A stretch of 64,000 bases of DNA from Rhipicephalus microplus. Taxonomy: Eukaryota; Arthropoda; Arachnida; Ixodida; Ixodidae. Under the pieces are notes generated by a model. It did not search any database and was not told the origin of the DNA. It saw only the letters and a program-made list of their open reading frames with translations. The stretch spans positions 7,879,001-7,943,000 of the forward strand of contig NW_027464589.1 in NCBI RefSeq assembly GCF_043290135.1. The letters run 5' to 3'. This document shows, piece after piece, positions 45,527 through 56,509 of the stretch (its first letter is position 1; every line of letters starts with the position of its first letter). The position numbers were made by a program, and so were the translations under genes.

Positions 45527-45951
45527 TTATAGCTCAAGAACTTCTCGAGCTATAAATTGTGCACTACTGCGGAGCGTCATGCCGAGGTCGATGCCCGAAT
45601 CCCTCTGGGGTCGGAAGTCTACGCGTCTTTGTGCTGGAGGCAGCACATCACCCCCATATGAAGTAGACACGCTAGAAATAATAATAACAATATGTGGGAC
45701 ACATACAGAGCAAGTCAGCCAGCTCCAGAACACGACAAACAAAACAGAAGGTGAAAACCAAACATACCCGCGACTAACAGCTGACGTTCCCGGCTGATCT
45801 GATAAAATTTCTTCATCGGAGCTAAAATCCGATGTCACCACATCGTTGTCTGATTCCTCACTACTCGAGGAATGCAAAAGATCGCTCGTCGAGGTGTCGG
45901 CATAGAGCGAAATCGCTTTTTTCCAAGCGCGCGTGGTTTCTGATGTTGACG
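45527..45951 (-). pseudogene. piggyBac-like transposase N-terminus, probable 96-bp intron
   Basis: From ATG 45951: MASTSETTRAWKKAISLYAD, an acidic serine-rich stretch (SSSSEESDNDVVTSDFSSDE) and DQPGTSAVSR. A donor GTATGT at 45767 and an acceptor TTATTATTTCTAG ending at 45672 would remove 96 bp in phase. The joined frame continues VSTSYGGDVLPPAQRRVDFR and PQRDSGIDLGM. The last part resembles the conserved opening of the DDE_Tnp_1_7 domain. The frame then ends at about 45527, without the catalytic aspartates. An acidic N-terminus before the DDE domain is usual for this family. Confidence 0.6.
45672..45767 (-). other. Putative intron in the piggyBac-like gene
   Basis: GTATGT...TTTCTAG on the minus strand, 96 bp. 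The sequence inside encodes a hydrophobic stretch (FVVFWSWLTCSVCVPHIVII) unlike the flanking polar protein. Length is divisible by three with no stop, so frame alone does not prove splicing. Confidence 0.45.
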
Positions 45952-46853
45952 CCATCGCGTGAATCACATGCGCTTCAACCTTTGAACGGGCGTGACCTTT
46001 AAAAATCACCACCACGCGGTAAAAATGCGAACCGTGCAGAAAAAGCAATTCTAGCGTGTGTACTATCGCCTAGATAACACTACAAGTCCTTAGGCACGGT
46101 GTTTTTTGAAAAATAGGGGCGCAAAATTATCGTTCACCGGTGAACTATGCCTAGTGGTGTGGTAAGGAAAGAGTTAACTGGGAACACCCCACTTAAAGAC
46201 TTGTTTTTTTATTTATGCTCAGATTCTTATCAAACTTGCACTACTTATGTATTTTACTATGCTGATTTGAAATAAGCAGTTGGTTTTTATTTATAACGCT
46301 TAGTTCCCATAAAAAAAAATGTTCTGAACTAGCCTCAGTGGAGACCAGTTGGGAGGAATGCTTGCTTGAAGATGCTTGGTGTTATGAAGTAGAATAGGTT
46401 ATCAAAATGATCTGGTATGACCAAAGAGTGCTATGCTGCAAAATGGTTGTTTTAGACAAACTTTAGTCCAAGTTACAGCATGTCAAACTTTTGAATCTGT
46501 AAACCAAGATTGGCACCTAAGACAAATTATAATTTTCTGAGTTTTATCCCCTGCCATTTGTTCATGTTTTAGGCCAATTGCATTCTTCGATTGCCCACCT
46601 TTCTGGCAATCAAAAATTCAACTAGTAGAACCAAAGATGTGACTCCTAGAAATAGGTCAAAAGTTCCATTTAGCAAAAACGCTTCACAATATATTCATGG
46701 GGTTTATTGCATAGAATGACACACCAAAATGATAATTGATGTTTCATGAGTCTGTTACAACAAAAATATGCCGCATGCAACAACATGCAACAACAACAAT
46801 AGTTATGGCTAAGCAGATATTGTACCCCCCAAAAGGCTTGCAGGCCTCTGGAC

Positions 46854-47120
46854 TTGAAGCCCCAGGGCCTTCTGTCTCGACAGATAGCCAGCCCTAAGAC
46901 TTCCATGCCCGCAGGCGTGAACCGCGAGCGGGCATCCAGCACCTCGTCTGAGGTGATGGACACAACCGCAAGTCCAACGGTGTCTTTGGCACCGAAGGAC
47001 AGGCGCTGCTCTTTGGAGTGCGTCAGAAAATCAAAACCATCATTACGGGGCCTGACAAGGCTTCTTGACTTGACGAAATACTTTCTTAGTACACACAGCA
47101 TTCATTTGCACTCAAAATAA
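46854..47120 (+). pseudogene. I-type LINE ORF1, C-terminal fragment
   Basis: An open frame (MKPQGLLSRQIASPKTSMPA to about 47120) rich in Ser/Thr/Arg lies immediately upstream of, and in the same orientation as, the endonuclease. Position suggests the end of ORF1. No zinc knuckle is visible and homology was not recognised. Confidence 0.4.
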
Positions 47121-47670
47121 ATACACAAATAATACAATGGAACGTCAGAGGACTGCTTAGAAACCTCGATGATATCCAGGAACTCTTACACAAACATTCC
47201 CCAAAGTGCTGTGTGTCATTATGTAATATTCTGAAAGGACCGCAGTGACGCTGTAGCGTCATCTGGTGGTGTGGTCATTGTAGTTGATCAGGGCGTAGCA
47301 TGTACACATCTACCGTTACAAACATCCCTTGAGGCAGTGGCTGTTCGAACAGTTCTTTTGAACAAACTTGTCATCATCTGCTCTCTTTACATACCTCCAC
47401 AGTACCGTCTCGGAAAACACGAATTCCAGTCACTGATACATGAACTACCGGAACCTGATGTGGTCCTTGGGGACTTGAATGCACATAATGGTCTATGGGG
47501 CGACTCTCGCTGCGATGCACGAGGTCGCCTAATTGAACAGTTCCTCTTTTCTTCGGGTGCGTGTCTGTTGAATAGGAAAGAGCCAACATACTTTAGCCTT
47601 GCCAACAAAACCTACTCATGCATAGATCTCAGCATTGTGTCCCCATTGCTTCTACCCCTACTTCAATAGA
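47120..47670 (+). pseudogene. I-type LINE endonuclease domain
   Basis: The start IIQWNVRGLLRNLDDIQELL gives the N-x-R-G-L block. After a break, GVVIVVDQGVACTHLPLQTS, IICSLYIPPQYRLGKHEFQ, VVLGDLNAHNGLWGDSRC and SCIDLSIVSPLLLP follow. The GDLNAHN motif carries catalytic residues of the APE-like fold. The SSDH end lies in degraded sequence near 47700. It nicks target DNA for target-primed reverse transcription. Confidence 0.88.
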
Positions 47671-48399
47671 AAGTGATCAACAATCCTTTCGAAAGTGATC
47701 AATTTCCGATCATTCTAAGTACACCACTAGAAAAAGGTCCTCCACATGTTCCCAGATGGCAGACAAAGCGGACTAGGAGCAGTTTCACAACATTACTCGT
47801 TTAAGTTGGACTGGAATATGTAGGTTAAACATAGATGAAGCTGTGCACTATTTCACAGCTTTTCTTACTGATGCAGCAGCCAAGTGCATACCACAAACAT
47901 CTGGTATGCCTGGCAAGTGACGCGTCCCATGGTGGAACACTGAGTGTCGGAATGCGCGAAAGGAGCAGAACAGGGCATGGAGCTTGCTTCGGAATTCGCC
48001 CACAGACGAAAATCTTGACAGCTTTAAGAAAATGAAGTCGCAAGGCAAGAGAACGCGTCGGCTGGCCAGAAGACAAAGCTGGCACAACTTTTCATCAGGG
48101 ATAAATTCGTATACACAAGAGGCTAAAGTCTGGAACATGGTTGGTAGGGTAGCAGGAAGACAAGTACAGTCACTCCCACTCGTAAACACACAGAGTGACA
48201 GCCTGGAAGATCAGCGGAACTTCCTCGGTGCATACTACCAGCAGGTGTTTAGCTCGTCCCACTATACTGAAGCTTTCCAAAGATGCAAAGCAAGTATAGA
48301 AAAGCAGAAACTAGAATAGGAATAGAACGAGGCATACATCCAATCTTTTAACTTAGCTCCTGCAGTAATTCTGCCCCAGGCTACGACCGTGTCACGTAT

Positions 48400-49215
48400 G
48401 AAATGTTGAAAAACCTGCCGCTCAAAACGCTAAAAACTTTACTCTCCCTATACAATGCTATCTGGCTTTCTGGCACCATCCCTTCTTCCTGGAAAGAGGC
48501 TATATTGTTATCCCTATTTTGAAACAGGGCAAGGACCCTTCCTCACTTGCAAGTTATAGGCCCATTGCACTTACAAGCTTCCTTTGTAAACTTTTTGAAA
48601 AGATGATAAACCGCCGACTTGTACATTTCCTCAAAACACACAATCTGCTCGACCGATTCCAGTGCGGGTTTCGAGAGGGTAGATCCACCACCGACCATCT
48701 GGTGCGCATTGAGGCAGAGATCCGAGACTCTTTCGTCCACAAACAATACTTCCTGTCTGTGTTTCTCGATATCGAGAAGGCATACGACACAGCGGCGTCT
48801 TGGCATATTAAGAGACCTGTCTCACTTGGGTGTGCGCGGTAGAATGCTTTCCGTAATCGAGAGTTACTTGTCCAATCGGACATTCCGTGTCCGTGTGGGC
48901 AGTATTCTCTCCCAAACATTTGTCCAAGAAACGGGAGTACCACGAGGTGGTGTACTTAATTGCACACTTTTTATTATCAAAATGAATTCCTTGCACCTGG
49001 TCATCCCCCGCAACATGTTCTACTGTACATATGTCGATGACGTCCAGCTTGACCTTAAGTCATGCAACCTGGCAATGTGTGAGCGGCAGGTTCAGTTAAA
49101 TTTAAACAAGGTCTCCAAATTGGCTGAGGAAAATGGATTCCGACTCAACCCACAAAAAAAGCACGTGTGTCTTGTTGTCCTGAAAGAGAGGCATGCACTC
49201 AAAACCCGACATTGA
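48400..49215 (+). pseudogene. I-type LINE reverse transcriptase
   Basis: SLASYRPIALTSFLCKLFEK, LDRFQCGFREGRSTTDHLV and VFLDIEKAYDTA are followed by a frameshift at 48795. The text continues LGVRGRMLSVIESYLSNRTF, TGVPRGGVLNCTLFIIKMN and YCTYVDDVQLDL (YVDD catalytic motif near 49030). At least two breaks make it non-functional. The next segment is affected by tandem duplications. Confidence 0.9.
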
Positions 49216-49290
49216 AGTGAACGGTCAACGTCTGTCTGTTAATGTGGAGCATAAATTCTTAGGCTTAATCTTGGACAACAAGTTGACCTT

Positions 49291-49690
49291 CGTACCGCAC
49301 ATCATGTATTTAAAAACAAAATGTTTAAAAGCCATTAATGTTCTAAATGTGTTGTCACGTACTACGTGGGGTAGTGACAGGGAATGTCTCATGAATCTCT
49401 ATAGAAGCCTCATTCGCAACCCCTTAGATTATGGGGCCGTTGTTTATCAGTCTGCGATTCAAAGTGCTTTGAATTATCAGTCTGCGATTCAAAGTGCTTC
49501 GTACCGCACATCATGTATTTAAAAACAAAATGTTTAAAAGCCATTAATGTTCTAAAAGTGTTGTCACGTACTACGTGGGGTAGTGACAGGCAATGTCTCG
49601 TGAATCTCTATAGAAGCCTCATTCGCAACCCCTTAGATTATGGGGCCGTTGTTTATCAGTCTGCGATTCAAAGTGCTTTGAAGATGCTGG
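49291..49690 (+). repeat. 209-bp tandem duplication inside the I-type LINE
   Basis: CGTACCGCACATCATGTATT at 49291 recurs at 49500. The following about 190 bp is repeated with four visible differences. A smaller 30-bp repeat (TATCAGTCTGCGATTCAAAG at 49445 and 49475) sits at the junction. The 209-bp unit is not a multiple of three, so it shifts the frame of the RT thumb region. Confidence 0.9.
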
Positions 49691-50124
49691 ACCCCGTGCA
49701 CCATTCGGGCATCCGCCTTTCTATAGGTGCTTTTCGCACCAGCCCCATAGAAAGCCTTTAGGTAGAGTCAAATGAGTGGTCGCTTCATCTGCAGAGAACT
49801 TACATGTCCTTTGTATATTTCCTTAAGGTGAAAGCAGACAAGAAGCACCCCTCATACTCTACTATTAATGATTTGTCGAGCTCCATTCTGTTTCAAAACA
49901 GGCCTTTGATAAAGCAGCCCTTCTCAGTTCGCCGCCTGAAGGGTCTAGCTGAGGAAACTGGAGTGTCACTTGAACACAGTTTAATGGCTCCTGTAGCATA
50001 CCCGCCACCGTGGCAGTGGCTGACTATAGACTGCGATGTGTCTTTCCTAGAAGTTACAAAACATGCGCCTATTGCCCATATCCGGACATAGTTCCTGGAA
50101 CTTCAACACAAATACACACGTCCT

Positions 50125-50520
50125 GAGTTCTTTACAGATGCCTCTAAGTCTAACTCCTCTGTGTCCTACGCTGCTGTCGGCCCATTTTTTTCGGATGCTG
50201 GCCCTCTACATCCAGGCACAAGTATCTTCACAGCGGAAGCTTATGCGATACTTGTGGCTACTAAACACATCAAACAACTACAAAAAGCAGTAATTTATAC
50301 GGACTCTTTCAGTGTGGTAACGGCTCTACACACTCTTGAAAAACAAAAAACACTGTCTTCGTCTCACTTTACTCCATTTTATGCACACTCTACAAAACAA
50401 CATGTAGTGTGCTGGGTGCCAGGACACCGTGAGATCCAAGGCGACGTGATGGCGGATCAGCTTGCTGCATCCGTCCACGAAAGCAACTGCCACTACACCC
50501 AAATCAATCCCGGCCCTTGA
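50125..50520 (+). pseudogene. I-type LINE RNase H domain
   Basis: The text has FTDASKSNSSVSYAAVGPFF, HPGTSIFTAEAYAILVATKH, AVIYTDSFSVVTAL and CWVPGHREIQGDVMADQLA. The D, E, D and the terminal GH..I..N-like D positions of RNase H are all visible. It would remove RNA from the hybrid made during insertion. The frame is interrupted near 50090 and after 50520. Confidence 0.88.
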
Positions 50521-50890
50521 TCTTAAGCTGTCTCTCAAACGAAAGCTCAGGGACTACTGGCAGAGCAAGTGGAATAGACACACACAAAACAAACTACACA
50601 TTATTAAGGCACACCTTGGCCATTGGCTGCCAGTATCATAATCGCGTCATACAGAGGTAGCACTAACGAGGCTCAGGATAGGACACACATACACGACACA
50701 CTCACATCTTTTGTCCGGTGGCGATCCACCATTGTGTGACAGATGTGGTGAAGCACTAACAGTTCTTCACATTTTAATCCAGTGCAAACAATTAGACACT
50801 CTTAGAAAACAACATTTTCCCTTACCCTACCGACAACATATACCTTTACACCCTGCAATGTAGGTAACCACTGTTCACTCATAAATCGGC

Positions 50891-50996
50891 AGTTTTAGAA
50901 GAACCAGAGAGACCGTAGAACCGATACGTCTTCGGTTTAATGTTGGCCACTTCTTCTTCCTCGCCTCCGAGCTCCATCTTCAATCTATTTTCTACA
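50891..50996 (-). repeat. BEL/Pao 3' LTR (shortened)
   Basis: 106 bp matching the 5' LTR at both ends (TGTAGAAAATAGATTGAAGA and the CCGATACGTCTTCGG block on the + strand). It lacks about 40 bp in the middle. The terminal CA appears as CT, so the edge is mutated. Confidence 0.85.
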
Positions 50997-51014
50997 TCTT
51001 CCCGCCGGCCAGAT

Positions 51015-52493
51015 TCAACCGAAGCCACCTTCGAGCGAATACAACAGTCGAATTGGCCTCTTGACTAATTTTCCTTCAGGTGTACGAAGCAAGCATGTTC
51101 TCACTAGTCCATTCTTGCGTGGGAAAATCTTTTCGACCTTGCAGAGTTTCCACTGTGTTCTTTTTCGCGCTTCTCCAAGCAGAAGTACGTCTCCTTCTTG
51201 TAGATTTGTGTGACCCTCTATTTTTCTGCTGGCACACTTAAGCTCTCTCAGGTACTCCTTTTTCCATCTGGTCCACCATGTTATCATTGCCTGTAACGTC
51301 CGCGGGTGTGATGGGTTGTGGCTCGTTAGGATCGTAATACACATAAAAGGCCGGTTGTTAATTACTCCTTCTGCTTCAACAACCACAGTCTGTAGTTCTT
51401 CTTCATCCAAAAGTCGAGCACCTATAGTTTTCGCCATGGACGTTTTTAAGTTTCTGATCAATCTTTCATGAAATCCTCCCCACCATGGAGCTAACTCTAC
51501 AATAAACTTACATTTTCTTTTCAGGTTACTGGTATACTGTTGCACCCTTTCATCTTCCATCTTTAATATCTTGTTCATCTCCTTCTCAGATTTCTTGAAT
51601 GCTCTTGCATTATCGCTGTAAATAGTTGTACACAATCCTTTTCTAGCTACGAATCTTCGAAATGCTTGTATGAACGCTTCCGATGACATCCTCTTGACCA
51701 ACTCCAGTTGTATTGCTCTTGTTACTGCACACGTAAATATCACAATGTAAAACTTAGTAATTCTGTCGCCTTTCTCCTCTCGAGCATTTAGTGGTCCAAC
51801 AAAGTCTATACCAACTGTGGCGAATGGCCTCGTCTGTGTTATCCTGTCAGCTGGTAGTGGTGAAATTTCTTGTGCCAATGGTCTAGAATTAAGCCTCCTA
51901 CATGTGAGGCATTTCTTTATCACATATTTCACCATCTGTCGGTCACGCACTATTCAAAACCACCGCGTTCGTAGATGTGTCAATGTTGCCGCAACGCCAC
52001 TGTGCATTGTCACTTGATGCGCGTTCAGAACTAGGAGTTCTGAAAAATGACTTTTTCTTGGTAAAACAATAGGATGCTTCTCATCAAAGCTCGAATCACT
52101 CCGCTGAAGCCTCCCTTTTACTCTTAGGACACCTTGATCATCTTCGAAGATGGTCGTGCCGTACAGATTCGTGTTGTCATATATTCGTGTCACTGCATTT
52201 TGTAACGTTTTCTGCTCCTGCTTTATCAGCACAAACTCTGCCTTGTCCAATTCTTCTCCTGTGAGCGAACTTGTTTTCCTTTCTTTTTGTCGGTTTCCTA
52301 TGTAACGCATCACCCACGCGGTAACCTGTAATGCTTTCTTGTATGATCCAAACCTGTTCACATCAATTATCTTTTCTTGACTCGTGATGGTAGTTAAGCT
52401 TGCCACTGTCTTTTCGTCGTCGTTGTTGTCATCACTGTCCGCTTCTTGCGTGATGTTATAATCAGGCCTTTGTTTTTCATTCTTGATCCACAT
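51015..52493 (-). pseudogene. BEL/Pao integrase
   Basis: The upstream frame (52493-51954) holds the pre-integrase region and the HHCC zinc domain start (LVLNAHQVTMHSGVAATLTH). After a break, KYVIKKCLTCRRLNSRP completes it. The core shows ATVGIDFVGPLNAREEKGD, VFTCAVTRAIQLEL-type text, IYSDNARAFKKSEKEMN and LAPWWGGFHERLIRNLK, which give the D, D and E positions. The C-terminal domain (DVLLLGEARKRTQWKLCKVE) resembles DUF5641. The frame ends LYSLEGGFG just before the polypurine stretch. The core frame 51950-51015 is open for 311 codons. Confidence 0.93.
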
Positions 52494-52589
52494 GGGGCCT
52501 TTACCTCATAATTCGCTGTTCAGCAAACGTTTCATCTTCATCCCCCTTGTCATCAAATCCGCTGGATTTTCATCACTTTTAACATAACC

Positions 52590-53890
52590 CTATTGACTCT
52601 CGTTGGACTTGCTCTTAATTTCTGTTGCGCTGTTGCGAACAAACAGATCTTTCGCCTTGTTAGACTTTATCCAGCATAATATAATTTGAGAGTCAGTCCA
52701 GAATTTCACATTCCTTAGTTTCCTGATGAAGTTCTCAGTGATAAGACTGGCCAAGCTGACTGATATTGTGGCAGCCAACAACTCCATTCTTGCTAGTGTA
52801 ATCTTTTTGATTGGAGCGACTCTATCTTTTGCAATGATTAAATTGGCTTCATTGCTTCCATCGGAGTATTCTGTTACAATGTATGCTGCTGCTCCATACG
52901 CCGTGGACTTGCATCGGAGAACCTGTGTAGAGTCGATACTTTCACTTCAGCTCGCCTGTTGTCATAGCATCTGTTAACGGTGAAGTCATCTAAGCGTTGA
53001 AGCTCCTCCGACCAGTCCTTCCAATCTGATCGATGCTGGCTTGGTAACGGGTCGTCCCATTTCAGTTTACCTATCCAAATTTTTTGCGGCAATGTTTTTG
53101 CTCTACCTGAAAATGGTGTCAAAAAACCTAGAGTGTCAAATAGCTTTGCCGTGGCTTGCAAAAACTGTCTTTTTGAGAGTTGTCTCATATCCTTGTCATT
53201 TCGCCATGTAGTGTCGGGAAAGCTCAACACGTCGTCTACGAAATTTCATTTCAGTCCCAAAATCTTGATTTGTCCCTCTTTTCTTATTCCTCGATCCAGA
53301 TCATCTCCTTCTTCATCAAATAGCTTTCTTAGTTCCACATCATTTGAAATCCATTTTCTTAAATTCATTCCCGCATTACGAAAAATGTCTTGTGCTTCTT
53401 TGTATATCTTTGTCGATGTTTAGTATTCGACAGCTTCTAGTAAAACGTCATCGACGTAAATTTCTTTCCGGAGTTGCGCCACAACTGCAGGATATTTCTC
53501 TTTGAATTTATCCAAATGTCGATAAATTGTGGCCGCTAGAAAGAAGCTACTTGGTGTAGTTCCGAAAGTAACTCTCGTCATCCTCCACGTTTTTATCTTT
53601 GGGGTTGGCATATCTTCGCTGGGTATTCTTTCCCATCACATAAATCGCAGTGCGTCTCGGTCATTTTCATGTATCTTGATCTGCAAAAATGCTTTTTCCA
53701 CGTCGGCGGACATAGTGATCTTGTGATGTCGAAAGTTCATCAGCAAGCTTGTGATGTCGGGGTTTAGGCTTGGCCCATTTTCCAAGTTGTCATTCAAGGA
53801 TTCGCCCGGATTCTGGCTTGATGATGCGTCAAAGACGATCCGTATTTTTGTCGTTGTTCGGTCTTTCTTAATTACCACTTGATGCGGCAT
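52590..53890 (-). pseudogene. BEL/Pao reverse transcriptase and RNase H
   Basis: MPHQVVIKKDRTTTKIRIVF, DASSSQNPGESLNDNLENGP and MSADVEKAFLQIKI are RT fingers and palm. After a break FGTTPSSFFLAATIYRHL and RKEIYVDDVLLEAVEY carry the YVDD catalytic site (near 53440). Then comes the BEL-type linker KQFLQATAKLFDTLGFLTPF and QKIWIGKLKWDDPLP. RNase H text MELLAATISVSLASLI and FWTDSQIILCWIKSN ends the region. Breaks occur near 53630, 53415, 53230 and 52870. Confidence 0.9.
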
Positions 53891-54424
53891 GTAGTATACA
53901 AATTTGTTCTGTATATCTGATCCAGCATCTTCTTGACGTTTTCTGCTATTTCTTGCTCAAAGTACTCTTGGATAGCTTTGCATAGGCTAGAAGCTCATCT
54001 TTATCCTTGTATAATTTCTGTGTTACCTGGATAAGCCTCTTCTCTGCTATAATGTTGTTGTCGCCCAATGTTACGTTTTCCTTCCATGGTAGCCGCACTT
54101 AGTATCTTCCTGCCTTGAACTCCATTGTTTATTGGACGTACTCTAGCGCATGTTCATCGCTCATCTTTGTTGCTGGTTTCTCCTTGATGCTCATGTTTTC
54201 CAAGTCCTAGAATCGCTGCAGTTCGTCCACAGTCGTGTCCGACTTGGCGCTGACCTTGAGTACCATAACCGTCTATGATTTCATTGGCACACGATGAAGT
54301 CCTACAGGACCTTGGACCGTCCATACCAACATCGTTTCTATTGCCATTACTTTTGGACGGATCTCGCGAATGTGACCAGTGATTACGGTTTTGTAATAAT
54401 CTGCTCCAATTAATATCGAAGTTT

Positions 54425-56222
54425 CTATACTTTTTTTTCTTTGTCCATATTTTCACTGTAATCAGCCAAACGAATTCCCATCGATCTTGCTCTTTCGTGT
54501 ATTGTCAACGGTGGCGATGGTAGCATGTGACAGGATATAGCTTCTATCTCCAGCTCCTCAATCGGGACTCGCTCCGATGTGGGGTCCTTCCTCACGCTGA
54601 CCTTGAAGACTTTCATGTTTAGTTCCATCTCTCCTCCTTCAAATGATCCTACGGTGACCCTTTCGGATCTTTTTACCTTACATGCTAGTTTTCTTGACAG
54701 TCTTTTGAGTATGAATGTCCTCTGGCTCCCATTGTCCAGCAGAATCCGTGCGTAGCATCCGCTGTCTTCTCCCTTCGTCCACGGAAAGGCTGTCTGCAGT
54801 AGTATGCACTTGTGTTCACCAGACTGCTGTGCGTGCATGTTGCAGGACTTGCTGGTGTCTAACCAGTCGGGTTGCACGCTTTTACGCACTTGCTCAACAT
54901 CATCACCGCTTTGCTGCTGTGCAGACTTTGCTGCAGGCGTACGCGGTCGACACATGGATGTCGCGTGCCTTCCCTTGCATGTTTTGCAGCGTACGTTAAC
55001 GTGGCATATCTTCGCCGTGTGGTGAAGTCTGGTGCATCTGAAGCATCTTCGCTCCCATTGCAAGGCTTCTTTCTTCAGTTGCATAGTAATGCTTCTTTTG
55101 CAACCTTCCGTGTAGCGTCCAGTCATCTCACAGAAGATGCATCTTTTAATCGAGGTGCTTTGAAGCGTAGATGTTCTAGTCCGCCTCATACTGTGCGGTG
55201 TCTGGGTAACCTCGTATTTTTCCTCTCGAGTTTCTTCTCTGCTGCGTACTTATGTCTTTAAAAACTCCATAATTTCTTTCAAACTGCTCCTACTGTCGCT
55301 TGACGCTGAGTCCGATTCCGTAGTTACTGGTCTGTTGTCACCTTTTTTTTATCTCCTTCATCTTCATCTCAATCCTCATATCCACCGGTAGCGCAGATTT
55401 TACAACAGGAGCTATTACTGTGGCATAACTATCCATTTTCACTCCTAATGACTTCAATGCTTGTGTGTTCACTTGCAACTTTTGGAAGAGTTTCTTCAAC
55501 TCATCTACATCTTTAGGACTCTTCACTGCTTCCAAGTTTGCTAGCTCTTTTACGTTGGTCTCTCTTAAATGATCTTGTCGTCCGAATGTTTCTTTCAAGA
55601 GAGCGACTGCATGCTCGTAATTCTGATCAGAAAACTGCAAACCTTCTATGAGGGACGCAGCCTCCCCGCTCAGAGACGCTAGAAGGTAATTGAATTTTTG
55701 ATTCTTCGGCATGTTCACTCTGTTATGCACCGATGTCTCGAACTGATGCCAAAATCTAGGCCGTGCTGTTTTTTTCCCATCAAACTTGATCATCTCTAGA
55801 CGTGGCAACTTAACAAGCTCTTGTGTCTCCGAGATTTGGTTAGTACCTTGCTCTGAGTTCGCGTGTTCTGTGACTGTTCTCGCAGTCAGTTGCGTTGCTT
55901 GTTTTAACTCGCGTAATTGCTCCTCTATTTTTGTCGTTGCAGCGACAATCATCTCATAACGCAAAACTCTTTCAAATTCTGCCTCCGCGTCGTCTTCTTC
56001 AAAGAACGGTTTAATCTATTCGTTAACTTGTCTTAGCGTCTGTGACACGCTCTTCATCTGGTTTAGAAGCGTCATAAGTTGCGCTCGATTGGCGTTTTCT
56101 TCCATCTTCTTATCAATTTCGCTCGTAAGCGTTGTCACATTTGCTCGAAGCGTCTTCCGTTTCTTGGATAGGACCTCTTTATTCATGCTTAAAACGTGTT
56201 GAAAGAGCTCTTGCCTGTTCAT
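54425..56222 (-). pseudogene. BEL/Pao gag and retropepsin-like protease
   Basis: The likely start is MNRQELFQHVLSMNKEVLSK at 56222, a coiled-coil-like opening. Then 55964-55338 gives LPRLEMIKFDGKKTARPRFW, NKLNYLLASLSGEA-type text and EAASLIEGLQFSDQNYEHAV (DUF1759-type gag). The 55189-54425 part has zinc knuckles (RCFRCTRLHHTAKICHVNVR and CKTCKGRHATSMC). A protease follows with ARILLDNGSQRTFI, where DNG replaces the usual DSG, and SERVTVGSFEGGEMELN. Frame breaks lie near 56010 and 55250. Confidence 0.88.
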
Positions 56223-56349
56223 GTGCGTCGCCAACAGTCGTCGGTCGTGGTCCTTCCCTCGATGGTTCGTCCTTGAGCCAGACGCCGCTGCTTCGTTCTT
56301 CAACCCGTTGTTGCGAATGGGGTTGAAGTTTTTGCGTCTGTCCTCATAT

Positions 56350-56367
56350 ATCCTGGTCACGGCACCA
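56350..56367 (-). other. BEL/Pao primer-binding site
   Basis: TGGTGCCGTGACCAGGAT starts directly after the 5' LTR. It would pair with a tRNA ending in ...GTCACGGCACCA, the form of eukaryotic tRNA-His. The match is about 16 of 18 from memory of that tRNA and was not verified. Confidence 0.6.
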
Positions 56368-56509
56368 TGTTTCAGAAGGACCAAAGAGACCGTAGAACCG
56401 ATACGTCTTCGGTTTATTGTTGACAGAACAAGAATGAAAAAATATGCAGAGCGTGCTCCTGGCCACATCTTCCTCGCCTCCAAACTCCATCTTCAATCTG
56501 TTTTCTACA
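56368..56509 (-). repeat. BEL/Pao 5' LTR
   Basis: 142 bp on the minus strand, TGTAGAAAACAGATTGAAGA...CTGAAACA. It contains AATAAA-like text in CAACAATAAACCGAAGACG. The + strand shows ACCGTAGAACCGATACGTCT, repeated in the other LTR. Confidence 0.85.

Larger units (their letters stand above)
44856..46173 (-). mobile_element. piggyBac-like element with both TIRs, internally deleted
   Basis: The left end CTCTTTCCTTAGCAC (44856-44870) and right end, read inward, CTCTTTCCTTACCAC (46173-46159) are 15-bp inverted repeats with one mismatch. The flanks are TTGA (44852-44855) and TTAA (46174-46177), the target class of piggyBac. The element is 1318 bp. Only the N-terminal coding part remains. The left 680 bp is AT-rich noncoding sequence, so the catalytic domain is deleted or replaced. 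Confidence 0.8.
50891..56509 (-). mobile_element. BEL/Pao retrotransposon, both LTRs
   Basis: A complete-length copy on the minus strand: 5' LTR (56509-56368), primer site (56367-56350), gag, protease, RT, RNase H, integrase with C-terminal domain, polypurine stretch GGCGGGAAGA, and 3' LTR (50996-50891). Flanks are TCGGC (50886-50890) and TCGGT (56510-56514), matching in four of five bases. LTRs differ by about a 40-bp deletion and several substitutions. Several frame breaks make it inactive. Confidence 0.92.
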
